DNA of 55,776 nucleotides from Dethiobacter sp. (GTDB lineage: Bacteria; Bacillota; Dethiobacteria; DTU022; UBA8154). The position numbers were made by a program, and so were the translations under genes. Positions 1 through 7,553 of this stretch are shown here, in pieces. The notes under the pieces are model-generated. The model ran no database searches. It worked only from the letters and a program-made list of their open reading frames with translations, and was not told where the DNA came from. Where the stretch lies: positions 1 to 55,776 of the forward strand of contig DYEO01000029.1 of NCBI GenBank assembly GCA_020725665.1, read 5' to 3'. Numbering within the stretch: the stretch's first letter is position 1; every line of letters begins with the position of its first letter.

Positions 1-64
1 GTTTAACTGCCTGCACATGATTTTCGGTTATCTGTGTTACCTGAAATTCTGCTTTTGCTTTCAT
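1..64 (-). CDS. possible 5' end of a gene cut by the window edge
   Basis: Reading leftwards from an ATG at 64-62, the frame stays open for 21 codons to the window edge, beginning MKAKAEFQVTQITENH. The upstream ribosome binding site is weak (GAATG-like). Nothing in these residues identifies a family, and a chance open stretch of this length is quite possible. Only the adjoining sequence would settle it. Confidence 0.25.
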   Translation of the reverse strand, partial: MKAKAEFQVTQITENHVQAVK

Positions 65-187
65 GTTTTCATTCTACATGATTAGCTGTGCAGAGTCCAG
101 CATTATTTTTCAATCCAGTGGGGTGGCTGAGTAGTTACAATAATTCTACTAATTCTACAAATAAATTTTTATTCCTCTAAGTTTGTT

Positions 188-215
188 TTGATTACAGCCG
201 AAAGCCACATATAAT
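188..215 (+). promoter_or_regulatory. sigma-A type promoter of the ykuS-like gene
   Basis: TTGATT at 188-193 and a perfect TATAAT at 210-215 are separated by 16 bases. Transcription would start near 222, leaving a leader of about 35 bases that carries the AGGGGGA ribosome binding site before the TTG start at 257. Both hexamers are close to the Firmicute housekeeping consensus. Confidence 0.6.
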
Positions 216-256
216 CCCTGCGCCTGGATATCATAAAAGAAAAAGGGGGACGCATT

Positions 257-511
257 TTGGTTAAAGTAGCCGTTAGTCCTTTACTTTCAAACGTCAAGGA
301 GTACCTGAAGGCACAGGGGATGGATGTTGTGGATTTCGATGACAATACCATAACCCGTTTCGGCTTTGCCGGTGACTTGCGGGCCATCGTCGTCTCCGGG
401 GGCGATATGGATTTGCTCGGCATCGAGAACGTGAACCTGGCCGTTCCCGTCATTAACGCAGCCGGCCGTACCGCTGAAGAGATTTCCATGGAGATAGAAC
501 GATTCAGTTAA
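257..511 (+). CDS. YkuS-like UPF0180 family protein
   Basis: This 84-residue protein resembles the small UPF0180 family typified by Bacillus YkuS. It has an N-terminal segment (VAVSPLLSNVKEYLKAQG), a middle strand, a segment around residue 50 that reads VVSGGDMDLLGIENV, and the C-terminal signature VINAAGRTAEEI. The family has no established biochemical role. The start is a TTG at 257, chosen because AGGGGGA lies at the right distance upstream and no ATG or GTG gives full-length family homology. It is a single-gene unit with its own promoter, tail to tail with the SRAP gene. Family assignment is from remembered motifs. Confidence 0.75.
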   Translation: MVKVAVSPLLSNVKEYLKAQGMDVVDFDDNTITRFGFAGDLRAIVVSGGDMDLLGIENVNLAVPVINAAGRTAEEISMEIERFS

Positions 512-546
512 CAAATTATTCGGGGCGAGGGATACGCAACCAACAT

Positions 547-1221
547 CTAACTTCCAACTTCCAATTCCTGCAGGCATGCGGGGCTGTCGTTTGCCGGGTT
601 GTTGACCAGGGGTGAAACGGGATAAGCCGCCAACTCCACTTCTGGAAAGGGGCGCAGCATCTCCTGCAGTTCTGCTGGTCCCGTGTCGCCGGCAAGCCAG
701 CGGTCAAAGGCTCGCTCCGGCAGGATCAGGGGCATGCGGTTGTGCAATTCCGCCATACGCCCACAGGCTGCAACAGTAAGAATGGCAAAGGTCTCCCTTG
801 TCTGTCCGCCCCGTTCCCACTTTTCCCAGATACCGGCCAGGGAGAGAGGCCGCTCGTCTTTGCTATGAATAAAATAGGGCTGCTTTTTGCCGCCCATTTT
901 CTGCCACTCATAATAACCGCTGGCTGGGATGAGAGCGCGGCGTTGCCGGAAAGCTTCGAGAAATGAAGGTTTCAACTCCACCGTCTCAACCCGGGCGTTG
1001 ATCGGCTTGTTTGCACTTCGCTCCTCCCGTACCCATGCCGGGATAAGCCCCCACTGCAGCCGGGACAATTCCCTTTTGCCCCCTTGCGGGCTTGTACGCA
1101 ATACCAGGGCGTGTTGGGAGGGTGCAATATTGTAGCGGGGTTCCATCTCCGCAATATTTTCCAGCCTGTAGAGCAGCTCCAGGATCTTGCGGCTGAGTAC
1201 CTGGGCAAACCGACCACACAT
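547..1221 (-). CDS. yedK: SRAP domain DNA-protein crosslink/abasic-site protein (YedK/HMCES)
   Basis: This 224-residue protein is a complete SOS response-associated peptidase (SRAP) domain. Proteins of this family use Cys2, exposed by removal of Met1, to form a thiazolidine crosslink to abasic sites in single-stranded DNA. The sequence starts MCGRF, so Cys2 is present. The other active-site residues fall exactly at the E. coli YedK positions: Asn75 in NARVET, Glu105 in YYEWQ and His160 in ELHNRMP. The start ATG at 1221 is preceded by GAGGGGG. It is divergent from yolD across a 190-base intergenic region that holds a LexA-like site, which suggests both belong to a DNA-damage response. Expression under SOS control is inferred, not shown. 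Confidence 0.93.
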   Translation of the reverse strand: MCGRFAQVLSRKILELLYRLENIAEMEPRYNIAPSQHALVLRTSPQGGKRELSRLQWGLIPAWVREERSANKPINARVETVELKPSFLEAFRQRRALIPASGYYEWQKMGGKKQPYFIHSKDERPLSLAGIWEKWERGGQTRETFAILTVAACGRMAELHNRMPLILPERAFDRWLAGDTGPAELQEMLRPFPEVELAAYPVSPLVNNPANDSPACLQELEVGS

Positions 1222-1352
1222 TTTAATTTACCCCCTCTGGGCTTGTGTATATAACCGCAGATGGTGTAGTTCCCCTCCCAGTATATTGCTGGGAAATTTC
1301 CATGAGGTTACAACGTTTTCCTGCAAACTTTAGCGTTTCCTTTACATTTTTC

Positions 1353-1396
1353 TTGCCCGCTACCGTTTTCCACGGTATAATGGAAACAAATGTTCG
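1353..1396 (+). promoter_or_regulatory. yolD promoter with overlapping LexA-like box
   Basis: TTGCCC at 1353-1358 and a perfect TATAAT at 1376-1381 are 17 bases apart. Directly downstream, 1383-1396 reads GAAAC-AAAT-GTTCG. The Gram-positive LexA/DinR box is CGAAC-N4-GTTCG, so 8 of 10 defined positions match and the right half is perfect. A repressor bound here would block the promoter. The promoter is well supported; the LexA assignment is tentative because of the two mismatches. Confidence 0.55.
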
Positions 1397-1414
1397 TATA
1401 TAGGAGGGAAAACC

Positions 1415-1753
1415 GTGCCCGCCAAGATGTTTAACCAGTTTCTGTGCAGCAGCCTGATGCTTCCGGAACACCGGGAAGCTTTAAACCGGCACGCTGCGGA
1501 GTTGCGGCAACAGGAAAAATCGCGCCGCCCCTCCATCGACGAACAACAGCACGAGCTGTGGGATCGCCTGATCGGCGATGCGATACGGGAGAAGAAAGAG
1601 CTGTCAATAACATGCTTGGATGAGAAAGAAGGCACCCGCCTGTTTAGAGGAGTTGTCTGCAGGATCGATCCGCAGCGCCGGGAAATTATTATGCGGGAGG
1701 CCGGAAGCGTGAGCCGCATGCCCCTTGACGGTATTGTGGCACTTGACCCGTAG
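1415..1753 (+). CDS. YolD-like family protein
   Basis: This 112-residue protein fits the YolD-like family found mostly in Firmicutes, often beside Y-family DNA polymerases of the UvrX/ImuB type. The family signature SLMLPEHREAL is at residues 13-23, followed by a charged segment with a conserved acidic patch (SIDEQQHELWDRL) and a beta-rich C-terminal half (FRGVVCRIDPQRREIIM...IPLDGIVALDP-like). The function is unknown; an accessory role in translesion synthesis is suggested by context in other genomes. The start is a GTG at 1415 behind TAGGAGGG. No polymerase gene lies beside it here, but the SRAP gene is divergent from it. Its stop codon is supplied by the palindromic repeat that follows. 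Confidence 0.8.
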   Translation: MPAKMFNQFLCSSLMLPEHREALNRHAAELRQQEKSRRPSIDEQQHELWDRLIGDAIREKKELSITCLDEKEGTRLFRGVVCRIDPQRREIIMREAGSVSRMPLDGIVALDP

Positions 1754-1779
1754 GGGCGGGTCTCTGTGCCCGCCCCTAC
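1750..1779. repeat. REP-like GC palindrome between convergent genes
   Basis: The arms GTAGGGGCGGG (1750-1760) and CCCGCCCCTAC (1769-1779) are perfect inverted repeats around an 8-base loop. The TAG in each arm is the stop codon of a gene: yolD on the plus strand and korC on the minus strand. Related units with the same GCCCCTAC ends occur at 9845-9954. The hairpin may also act as a bidirectional terminator, although no long T tract follows it. Confidence 0.85.
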
Positions 1780-2327
1780 ACTCTCAAATGCCAAGCGTGG
1801 CCGCATCGCACTGCCTGGAGCATTTGGGGCAGGGCTTTCTTCTTGTTACCGCTGAAAATCTCTTCCATGGCCGCCTCCGTCTTCTCCAGGCTCACCACAC
1901 CGCTGGCGCTGATCAGTGTTCCCAGCATCACCATATTGGCCATCTTGTGCTCCCCCACCTCTTGGTAAGCAATCTCGCTGGCGGGAATGCAAATACTTTT
2001 CACGTCCTCCCTGGTGATAAGGGATGGGTCCACGAAGGAAGTATTGACAATCAACAAACCGCCTTTTTTTACCCTGCCCTGGTACTTAAACAGGGATGGC
2101 TTACTCATGGAAAAGAGGCAGCATGGTTCCTCGGCGAAGGGGGAACCAATGCGCTCGGAGGAGACAACCACAGTGCAGCTTGCCGCCCCCCCGCGCATCT
2201 CCACCCCGTAAGAAGGCATCCAGGTTACGTGTTTCGCCTCCAGCATGGCGGCATGGGCCAGCACATCCCCCGTCAGGAGAATACCCTGCCCGCCGAATCC
2301 GGAAAGGACAACATCATAATAATGCAT
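1776..2327 (-). CDS. korC: 2-oxoacid:ferredoxin oxidoreductase, gamma subunit
   Basis: This 183-residue subunit has the gamma-domain signature near its start (VVLSGFGGQGILLTGDVLA), then the typical YGVEMRGG and SEHKMANMVMLG-like segments (here GEHKMANMVMLG). It is the domain that completes the catalytic oxidoreductase, which decarboxylates 2-oxoacids to acyl-CoA and reduces ferredoxin. The longer open frame extends upstream, but the first family-like residue is the ATG at 2327 (MHYYDVV), which overlaps the end of korB by 14 bases, as expected for translational coupling. It is the last gene of korDABC. Substrate specificity (2-oxoglutarate, branched-chain or other) cannot be read directly. Confidence 0.9.
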   Translation of the reverse strand: MHYYDVVLSGFGGQGILLTGDVLAHAAMLEAKHVTWMPSYGVEMRGGAASCTVVVSSERIGSPFAEEPCCLFSMSKPSLFKYQGRVKKGGLLIVNTSFVDPSLITREDVKSICIPASEIAYQEVGEHKMANMVMLGTLISASGVVSLEKTEAAMEEIFSGNKKKALPQMLQAVRCGHAWHLRV

Positions 2328-3096
2328 CAGCAGGTTCGCCCTCCTTCCGAACCGTAGCGGCAGCAGTGTTCTTGTAAATCCCCAAGGGAAATACGGAAAG
2401 CATCTTTTGCTCAATATGTTCAACAGACTGCAGCGTCGTAAGGTGCCAGTTTGTAGGGCAGGCAGAAACAAATTCCATGAAGGAAAAACCCCGTTTCTCC
2501 AGCTGGGTTTCAAAGGCCCGCTGCAGTGCGCGGCGCGCCTTTTTTACATGGGCCGGCGTATGCAGGGACACCCTGGCGGCGAAGGCCACACCCTCCAGGG
2601 GGGCCAGCATCTCCGCCAGGTGCAGGGGATAACCGTCATTGCGGCTGTCACGCCCGGCCGGTGATGTGGTGGTATACTGCCCCAGCAGGGTGGTGGGCGC
2701 CATCTGCCCTCCCGTCATGCCATAAACACTGTTGTTTACAAAAATAACGGTGAAATTTTCCCCCCGGTTGGCGGCATGAATTACTTCAGCAGTACCGATA
2801 GCGCCAAGGTCGCCGTCACCCTGGTAGGTAAAGACAAAATGATCGGGCTGAACCCGTTTGATTCCGGTAGCCACAGCCGTGGCACGCCCGTGGGGAGCTT
2901 CGCAAACATCAATGGCAATATAATCATAGAGGAAAACACCACAACCCACCCCCGGCACGCCCACAGCTTTCTCCTGCAGGTTGTAACGTTCCAGCATTTC
3001 GCAAAGAAGGCGATGCACAATCCCGTGATGACAACCGGGACAGAAATGAAAACCGGTTTCCAGCAGCGTAGCCGGTCTAGCGAACACTTTTTGCAA
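2314..3096 (-). CDS. korB: 2-oxoacid:ferredoxin oxidoreductase, beta (TPP-binding) subunit
   Basis: This 260-residue subunit carries the thiamine pyrophosphate site. It shows the N-terminal FCPGCHHGIVHRLL motif and the TPP/Mg motif GDGDLGAIGTAEVIHAANR with the downstream NN of VIFVNNSVYGMTGGQ. It pairs with KorA to form the active site of 2-oxoacid:ferredoxin oxidoreductase, a cytoplasmic oxygen-sensitive enzyme. The start at 3096 lies inside the 3' end of korA (20-base overlap) and its end overlaps korC, so the genes are translationally coupled. The length is normal for the KGOR/VOR beta subunit. Confidence 0.93.
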   Translation of the reverse strand: MQKVFARPATLLETGFHFCPGCHHGIVHRLLCEMLERYNLQEKAVGVPGVGCGVFLYDYIAIDVCEAPHGRATAVATGIKRVQPDHFVFTYQGDGDLGAIGTAEVIHAANRGENFTVIFVNNSVYGMTGGQMAPTTLLGQYTTTSPAGRDSRNDGYPLHLAEMLAPLEGVAFAARVSLHTPAHVKKARRALQRAFETQLEKRGFSFMEFVSACPTNWHLTTLQSVEHIEQKMLSVFPLGIYKNTAAATVRKEGEPADALL

Positions 3097-4156
3097 GGAG
3101 ATCGCCTGCCTTTATATATTTTTCTATTTCTTCTAATATCTGTTTTGGCGAAGGAATGGCTCCGCCCGGACGGGCCAGCAGGCGGCACTGGCAGCCGGGA
3201 TAGACGGACAGCCGTACATCATCCCACATTTGCCCCGTATTCATCTCCACCGTCAGGACCTTCCCCACGCAACGGGAGACTTCCCGGATGGCGTCCCCGG
3301 GGAAGGGAAAGAGGGTAACAGGACGTATATGGCCCACTCTGTAACCACGGGAACGGGCCAATGCCACCGCAGAATTAACCATGCGCGAGCAGGAACCGAA
3401 GGAGACAAGCAACAAATCCATATGCTCCTCCAGGTCCATCTCTACCATGACCTCCGCCTCCTGCAGGCGCTGGTATTTTTCGTACATGTGCCAGTTATGC
3501 TTCTCCATCTCCCCGTCTGCCAGGTAAAGGGATTTAACCAGTTGAGGCTTACGCCCCCGGGCGCCGGTAAGTGCCCAAGGCTTGGCCGGGATTTCCACCG
3601 GCGGTGGATCCAGGTTTACCGGTTCCATCATCTGCCCCAGGATCGCATCTGCCAGAATCATGGCCGGATTGCGGTACTGATCCGCCAGGTGTAAAGCCTT
3701 AATGGCCAGGTCATGCATCTCTTGTACCGAGTTGGGAGCCAGGACAATGAGGCGGTAATCACCATGGCCGCCGCCCCGCGTGGCCTGCCAGTAATCCCCC
3801 TGGCAGGCGGAGATTCCCCCCAGCCCCGGGCCGATACGCGTGATATTTACAACCAGTGCAGGCAATTCAGAACCGGCGAGGTAAGAGAGCCCTTCCTGCA
3901 TGAGCGAGATGCCCGGGCCGGAAGAAGAGGTCATGGCCCTGGCCCCGCAGGACGCCGCGCCCAGGACCATGTTTATAGAGGCAATTTCGCTCTCCGCCTG
4001 GATGAAAACGCCTCCCACTTCGGGCAGCCGGGCCGACAGGTGCTCAGATATCTCGTTTTGCGGCGTGATCGGGTAGCCGAAATAATAACGGCACCCCGCC
4101 GTAATCGCCCCCTCAGCCAGGGCAATACTTCCCCGCATCAATTTGCGTTTTTCCAT
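3077..4156 (-). CDS. korA: 2-oxoacid:ferredoxin oxidoreductase, alpha subunit
   Basis: This 359-residue alpha subunit has the family hallmark YFGYPITPQNEISEHL near residue 30, the ESEIASINMVLGAA segment that contacts TPP, and TSSSGPGISLMQEG around residue 80. The C-terminal half is the transketolase-C-like domain. It lacks a fused gamma domain, which is a separate gene here, as in KorDABC and VorDABC enzymes. It starts three bases after the korD stop codon and overlaps korB. In this cluster it could oxidise 2-oxoacids released from substrate breakdown, or run in reverse to make 2-oxoglutarate from succinyl-CoA; both are inferences. Confidence 0.93.
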   Translation of the reverse strand: MEKRKLMRGSIALAEGAITAGCRYYFGYPITPQNEISEHLSARLPEVGGVFIQAESEIASINMVLGAASCGARAMTSSSGPGISLMQEGLSYLAGSELPALVVNITRIGPGLGGISACQGDYWQATRGGGHGDYRLIVLAPNSVQEMHDLAIKALHLADQYRNPAMILADAILGQMMEPVNLDPPPVEIPAKPWALTGARGRKPQLVKSLYLADGEMEKHNWHMYEKYQRLQEAEVMVEMDLEEHMDLLLVSFGSCSRMVNSAVALARSRGYRVGHIRPVTLFPFPGDAIREVSRCVGKVLTVEMNTGQMWDDVRLSVYPGCQCRLLARPGGAIPSPKQILEEIEKYIKAGDLLAKSVR

Positions 4157-4159
4157 GAT

Positions 4160-4393
4160 CTAAGCACCCACCCTTCCCTGCTGTCGGTAAACCTCAATAA
4201 GCACTTCGGGACATATTTCCGCACAGAGCGCACATCCAGTACATGGCTCTTCATTATTATCCGAAAAGACGGCCGGGTTGTATCCCAGGTTGTTAATCCT
4301 GTCCTGATCGATACGGATAAGTTTACGCTTACAGGCAAGAACGCAGTATGAACAACCCTTGCAACCCTCTTCTCGGATCGTAATTCTACTCAT
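4160..4393 (-). CDS. korD: 2-oxoacid:ferredoxin oxidoreductase, ferredoxin-like delta subunit
   Basis: This 77-residue protein binds two [4Fe-4S] clusters. The first Cys set is CKGCSYCVLACKR and the second is CTGCALCAEICPE, with about 30 residues between them. It is the electron-transfer subunit of the oxidoreductase encoded just downstream, and its position as first gene (D-A-B-C order) is common for 2-oxoglutarate:ferredoxin oxidoreductases. The ATG at 4393 was chosen because GGGAGAGG lies six bases upstream. The upstream TTG would leave no room for a ribosome binding site. Confidence 0.9.
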   Translation of the reverse strand: MSRITIREEGCKGCSYCVLACKRKLIRIDQDRINNLGYNPAVFSDNNEEPCTGCALCAEICPEVLIEVYRQQGRVGA

Positions 4394-4434
4394 CAGCAAC
4401 CTCTCCCACTATATGTATTAATATTGATCCGTTC

Positions 4435-4669
4435 TTATTGATCGCCTTCCGGAGGGACGATGCAGATCAGGGCAAAGGTTTCCCGCCCGTTATTCAGAAA
4501 CTGGTGCTCCTCTCCCGCCGGGACGTGGGCAAAAGAACCTGCTTCCAGTGCATATTCCCTGCCGGCAAGGTAAAGGATGCCTTTGCCGCGGGCCACGTAG
4601 TTGATATGAGGCCCCGTTACGCTGAGGTAATGCCTTTAATTACTTATATATAGATTTCGCCCCAATCAT
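4435..4669 (-). pseudogene. broken small cupin-domain protein
   Basis: A good start (ATG at 4669, preceded by AAGAAGG) gives MIGAKSIYK and then a TAA stop. In another frame, residues from about 4635 to the TAA at 4435 read as the second half of a cupin barrel: VARGKGILYLAGREYALEAG, then SFAHVPAGEEHQFLNNG and FALICIVPPEGDQ. The conserved PAGEEHQFLN turn with its metal-binding His is intact. The first half of the barrel is missing, so the gene seems to have suffered a deletion and frameshift. It lies directly upstream of korD and could once have been the first gene of that operon. Confidence 0.75.
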
Positions 4670-4715
4670 CCTTCTTTCCTGCCACCGTATGTAAAATTTA
4701 TAAGAAGGTGGAAAA

Positions 4716-4754
4716 GGTAAAAAAACCCCTGATTGTTCAGGGGTTTTTTTTACC
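4716..4754. terminator. bidirectional rho-independent terminator
   Basis: A near-perfect palindrome has the GC core CCCCTG-attgtt-CAGGGG flanked by seven A on the left and eight T on the right, and extends outward as GGT/ACC. On the minus strand it closes the flavin oxidoreductase-ferredoxin operon that ends at 4774. The symmetric A and T tracts would also stop plus-strand transcription. Confidence 0.92.
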
Positions 4755-4773
4755 TTAACCTACAAATATCGGT

Positions 4774-5010
4774 TTATATACCGGCTTTGTTCCACTTCTG
4801 CCACTTATCCCAGGGGAGGACGGCCGCTCCCTCGGGGCATTCTTCTGCGCAGATGCCGCAGTTCTCGCAGTAAAATTCCTCGATAACCGCCACATCTTCG
4901 CTGTTAACGGTGATGCACTTGCCCGGGCATGCTTCCTCACAGATTCCGCAGCCGGTGCATTTTTCCTTGAGAATTACGGGGATCATGAAGGTTTTCGGAT
5001 TCACTACCAT
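4774..5010 (-). CDS. 2x[4Fe-4S] ferredoxin-like protein
   Basis: This 78-residue protein has two cluster-binding motifs, CTGCGICEEACPGKC and CENCGICAEECPEG, separated by an acidic segment (VNSEDVAVIEEF). It is a small cytoplasmic electron carrier. It starts at an ATG behind GGAGGAGG and is the third gene after the flavin oxidoreductase and the small cysteine-rich protein, so it probably serves as their redox partner. The C-terminal extension (WDKWQKWNKAGI) is rich in Trp and Lys and unlike simple clostridial ferredoxins, which may reflect a dedicated partner. Confidence 0.88.
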   Translation of the reverse strand: MVVNPKTFMIPVILKEKCTGCGICEEACPGKCITVNSEDVAVIEEFYCENCGICAEECPEGAAVLPWDKWQKWNKAGI

Positions 5011-5067
5011 ATATCTACGCCTCCTCCGTTATTATTCTTTAGGCAAACCGTTTGCAACCGGCATATG

Positions 5068-5556
5068 CTAATCTACCCAGAAACGCCGCAGGCAAATTTC
5101 ATCGCCGGCAGCAAGACACTTTTGCGTTTCCCACTTCACATCCGTACCCAGCTTTGCATTAATGTCTTTGACAAAGGTGCGGAACCAGTGGTCACAACCG
5201 GGCTGATCCTCTTCCAACAGACCAAGCATCTTGTGCCAGTCATACCAGGGGCAGCCGTCATGGCGCACAAAGGATTCTTTCTCGTCTTTGCCGTCCACAA
5301 CCTTCGCATCCTCACCCATGCAAATACTGCTAAACACTGTATTTTGCGCCAGTTGCTTGGGCAGGGGCTTGCTGGGGTCGATCTGCTTGAGGTAGGCGTC
5401 TGCGGTGTCATGGCCCACTTCTTCCCAGAATTTCATAACCAGGTCCATCGGGTTGGCATCGGGACAAAAGGACAGGGCAGCCCGGCGCCATTCAAAGTGA
5501 GTGGCCCGCAGAATTGCAGACTGCATTTTAAATTTCTTTTCGATTGGCATATCCAT
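5068..5556 (-). CDS. L-2-amino-thiazoline-4-carboxylate hydrolase-like protein
   Basis: This 162-residue cytoplasmic protein resembles the ATC hydrolase family. Members share a CPW/CPxx motif in the middle and a C-terminal pair of cysteines. Here these appear as FVRHDGCPWYDWHK near residue 108, QPGCDHWF about twenty residues on, and KCLAAGDEICLRRFW at the end. The family is known from bacterial L-cysteine synthesis from ATC, but most anaerobe members have no tested role. The GTG of the longer frame lies inside the ribosome binding site, so the ATG at 5556 is used. It sits between an enoate-reductase-like flavoprotein and a ferredoxin, which makes a role beside that reductase more likely than ATC hydrolysis. 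I am only moderately sure of the family. Confidence 0.55.
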   Translation of the reverse strand: MDMPIEKKFKMQSAILRATHFEWRRAALSFCPDANPMDLVMKFWEEVGHDTADAYLKQIDPSKPLPKQLAQNTVFSSICMGEDAKVVDGKDEKESFVRHDGCPWYDWHKMLGLLEEDQPGCDHWFRTFVKDINAKLGTDVKWETQKCLAAGDEICLRRFWVD

Positions 5557-5591
5557 CGTGTTAGGCACTCCTTTTTATCAAAAAAATGTAA

Positions 5592-7553
5592 TTAAGCATC
5601 AATCTCCAGCGCCGCACGAAAACCTTCGTTGACGGCGTTGCTGCCGCGGCGGGGCTTATAGGCATCACCGACAATGCGGTACTTCACGCCCGCTTTTTCC
5701 AGGGCGTCAACAAGCTGGCGATTGGACTCAGGCTTGGCGGCAACAACCGTATCGGCGGGGATGGTAACTTCACCTTCCGGAGTTTTTACGACTACTCCTT
5801 CGTCCGTAACCGCTACAGGGGTGGCCATCCTTACTTCCTGGACGTTGCCTTCCTTGAGTTTCTTGCGGACTCTCCAGACGTAGGAGGGGTTAATGTCGGT
5901 ACCGAATTTCTTGGCTTTACCCACGATTGTGATCTCGTGGCCGCCCTTGACAACCAGGTACTGGGCGATAGACATGGCCACACCCATATCACCAAGCAGA
6001 ACAACCTTCTTGCCTACGGACGCTTTGCCTTCCATTACATCAAAGCCGTCCACGATCTTCTCCGCGCCGGGAATGGCAGGCTTGTTGCAGGTAGCACCGG
6101 TGGCAACGATTACGTGATCAGGCTTCACAGCAGCCAGGGTGTCAGTGGTTACTTCTTTGTTAAATTCGATCTTCACGCCGTCTTTATCGCACTGGGCTTT
6201 AAGGTGGTTGACCAGCCGCATGAACTCGTCGTCACCAAAGGGACCGTTGGAGGCAATACGCATCTGGCCGCCAACCTCGGCGCCTTTCTCCATAAGCGTA
6301 ACATCATGACCTTTGCGGGCAGCGACAGAGGCTGCCTGCATACCGGCAACACCGCCGCCGATAACGAGAACCTTTTTCGGACTGGCAACTTTGTCAAAAC
6401 CGTAAAAGCCAAATCCCTCTTCTCTTTCATGACCAATCCACGGGTTAACCATACAGGTAACGGGAACGTCACGGAAGAGCCTGGCCAGGCAAATATTACA
6501 GGCCATGCAGGGCACGATGTCTTCCTGGCGATCTTCCGCAATCTTGTTCGGCAGGAACGGATCCGCCATCATGGGGCGGCACATTTCCCACATATCCAGG
6601 TTTCCTTCAGCAATGGCCTTCTCCGGAAACTCGGGGAGGAAAAGCCTGTATGCCATGGTAATGGGTACCTTGATGCCCGCCTTCTTGACTGCTTCAGCAA
6701 GGTACAGCCAATTGCCCATGGGGACGTCCCGGGAGATAACGGATACGGCAGATTCCTGCCAGCCGGCAGTAATACTCAGGAAGTCAATACCGGCAGCCTC
6801 CGCCATTTTCATGGCTTCGAGGGATTCCTCGTGCTTGTTGCCGCCCCGGTCGTGCAGCAGCTCGTCGGTGCAGAGGCGGATACCTACGGCAATGTCAGGG
6901 CCAACTTCCTTGCGGATACCTTCCAGAATTTCCACCATGAAACGGCAGCGGCCTTTAATATCTCCGCCATACTCATCGGTGCGCTGGTTTGTGTAAGAAG
7001 AGATGAAGTTGGATACGAGATATCCTACGATACCGGAAACCTCGATCATTTGGAAGCCGGCTTCCACAGCCCGGCGGGCGCCGTCAATATGTTCCTGGAT
7101 AGCTTCCTTGATCTGTTCCTTGGTCATTTCCCGCGGTGGGCGGAAACGGGGTAACCTCTGGGGTACATTAGAGGGGCCGACGGTGTAGTCCAGTTCAACG
7201 CCGCCAACGCGGCCGCAGTGCATGAGCTGCAGCATGGAAAGAGCTCCATTTTCCTTGATTACATCGGCAATTCTCTTGAGGCCGGGGATGAATTTGTCAT
7301 CCCAGATACCCATCATGCCGACATAACCTTTTCCCTCACCTCTCGGGTCGGTATAGGCGCCCTGGGTGGTGACGATGGCAGCACCGCCCTTGGCCTGGGC
7401 TTCCATGTAAGCTACTTCCCTGTTTGTTACAAAACCATCATGGCAGTTAAAGTTATCTTCAGTCGAAGCATACTTGATTCTGTTTTTGCAGGTCAATTTA
7501 CCAATCTTGATCGGACTGAAGATATGGGGATACTTTTTCTCTCCTGGCAGCAT
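5592..7553 (-). CDS. NADH:flavin oxidoreductase, 2,4-dienoyl-CoA reductase/enoate reductase type
   Basis: This 653-residue protein has the three-part layout of 2,4-dienoyl-CoA reductase and clostridial enoate reductases. Residues 1 to about 370 form an old-yellow-enzyme TIM barrel (SPIKIGKLTCKNRI; FISSYTNQRTDEYGG). The [4Fe-4S] site CMACNICLARLFRDVPVTC follows, and then FAD and NAD(P) Rossmann domains (VLVIGGGVAGMQAASVAARK; VVLLGDMGVAMSIAQYL). The Cys set differs slightly from the usual CxGCNQxC form. It would reduce C=C bonds in enoyl or dienoyl acids or CoA esters with FMN, FAD and Fe-S. The ATG at 7553 follows GGAGGAGG at seven bases. It heads an operon with the small protein and the ferredoxin. 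Confidence 0.9.
   Translation of the reverse strand: MLPGEKKYPHIFSPIKIGKLTCKNRIKYASTEDNFNCHDGFVTNREVAYMEAQAKGGAAIVTTQGAYTDPRGEGKGYVGMMGIWDDKFIPGLKRIADVIKENGALSMLQLMHCGRVGGVELDYTVGPSNVPQRLPRFRPPREMTKEQIKEAIQEHIDGARRAVEAGFQMIEVSGIVGYLVSNFISSYTNQRTDEYGGDIKGRCRFMVEILEGIRKEVGPDIAVGIRLCTDELLHDRGGNKHEESLEAMKMAEAAGIDFLSITAGWQESAVSVISRDVPMGNWLYLAEAVKKAGIKVPITMAYRLFLPEFPEKAIAEGNLDMWEMCRPMMADPFLPNKIAEDRQEDIVPCMACNICLARLFRDVPVTCMVNPWIGHEREEGFGFYGFDKVASPKKVLVIGGGVAGMQAASVAARKGHDVTLMEKGAEVGGQMRIASNGPFGDDEFMRLVNHLKAQCDKDGVKIEFNKEVTTDTLAAVKPDHVIVATGATCNKPAIPGAEKIVDGFDVMEGKASVGKKVVLLGDMGVAMSIAQYLVVKGGHEITIVGKAKKFGTDINPSYVWRVRKKLKEGNVQEVRMATPVAVTDEGVVVKTPEGEVTIPADTVVAAKPESNRQLVDALEKAGVKYRIVGDAYKPRRGSNAVNEGFRAALEIDA

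Noticed and set aside
5937..7154. Plus-strand open frame of 405 codons opposite the flavin oxidoreductase
   Set aside because: It is antisense to a gene with complete FMN, Fe-S and Rossmann motifs; the composition is that of a shadow frame.
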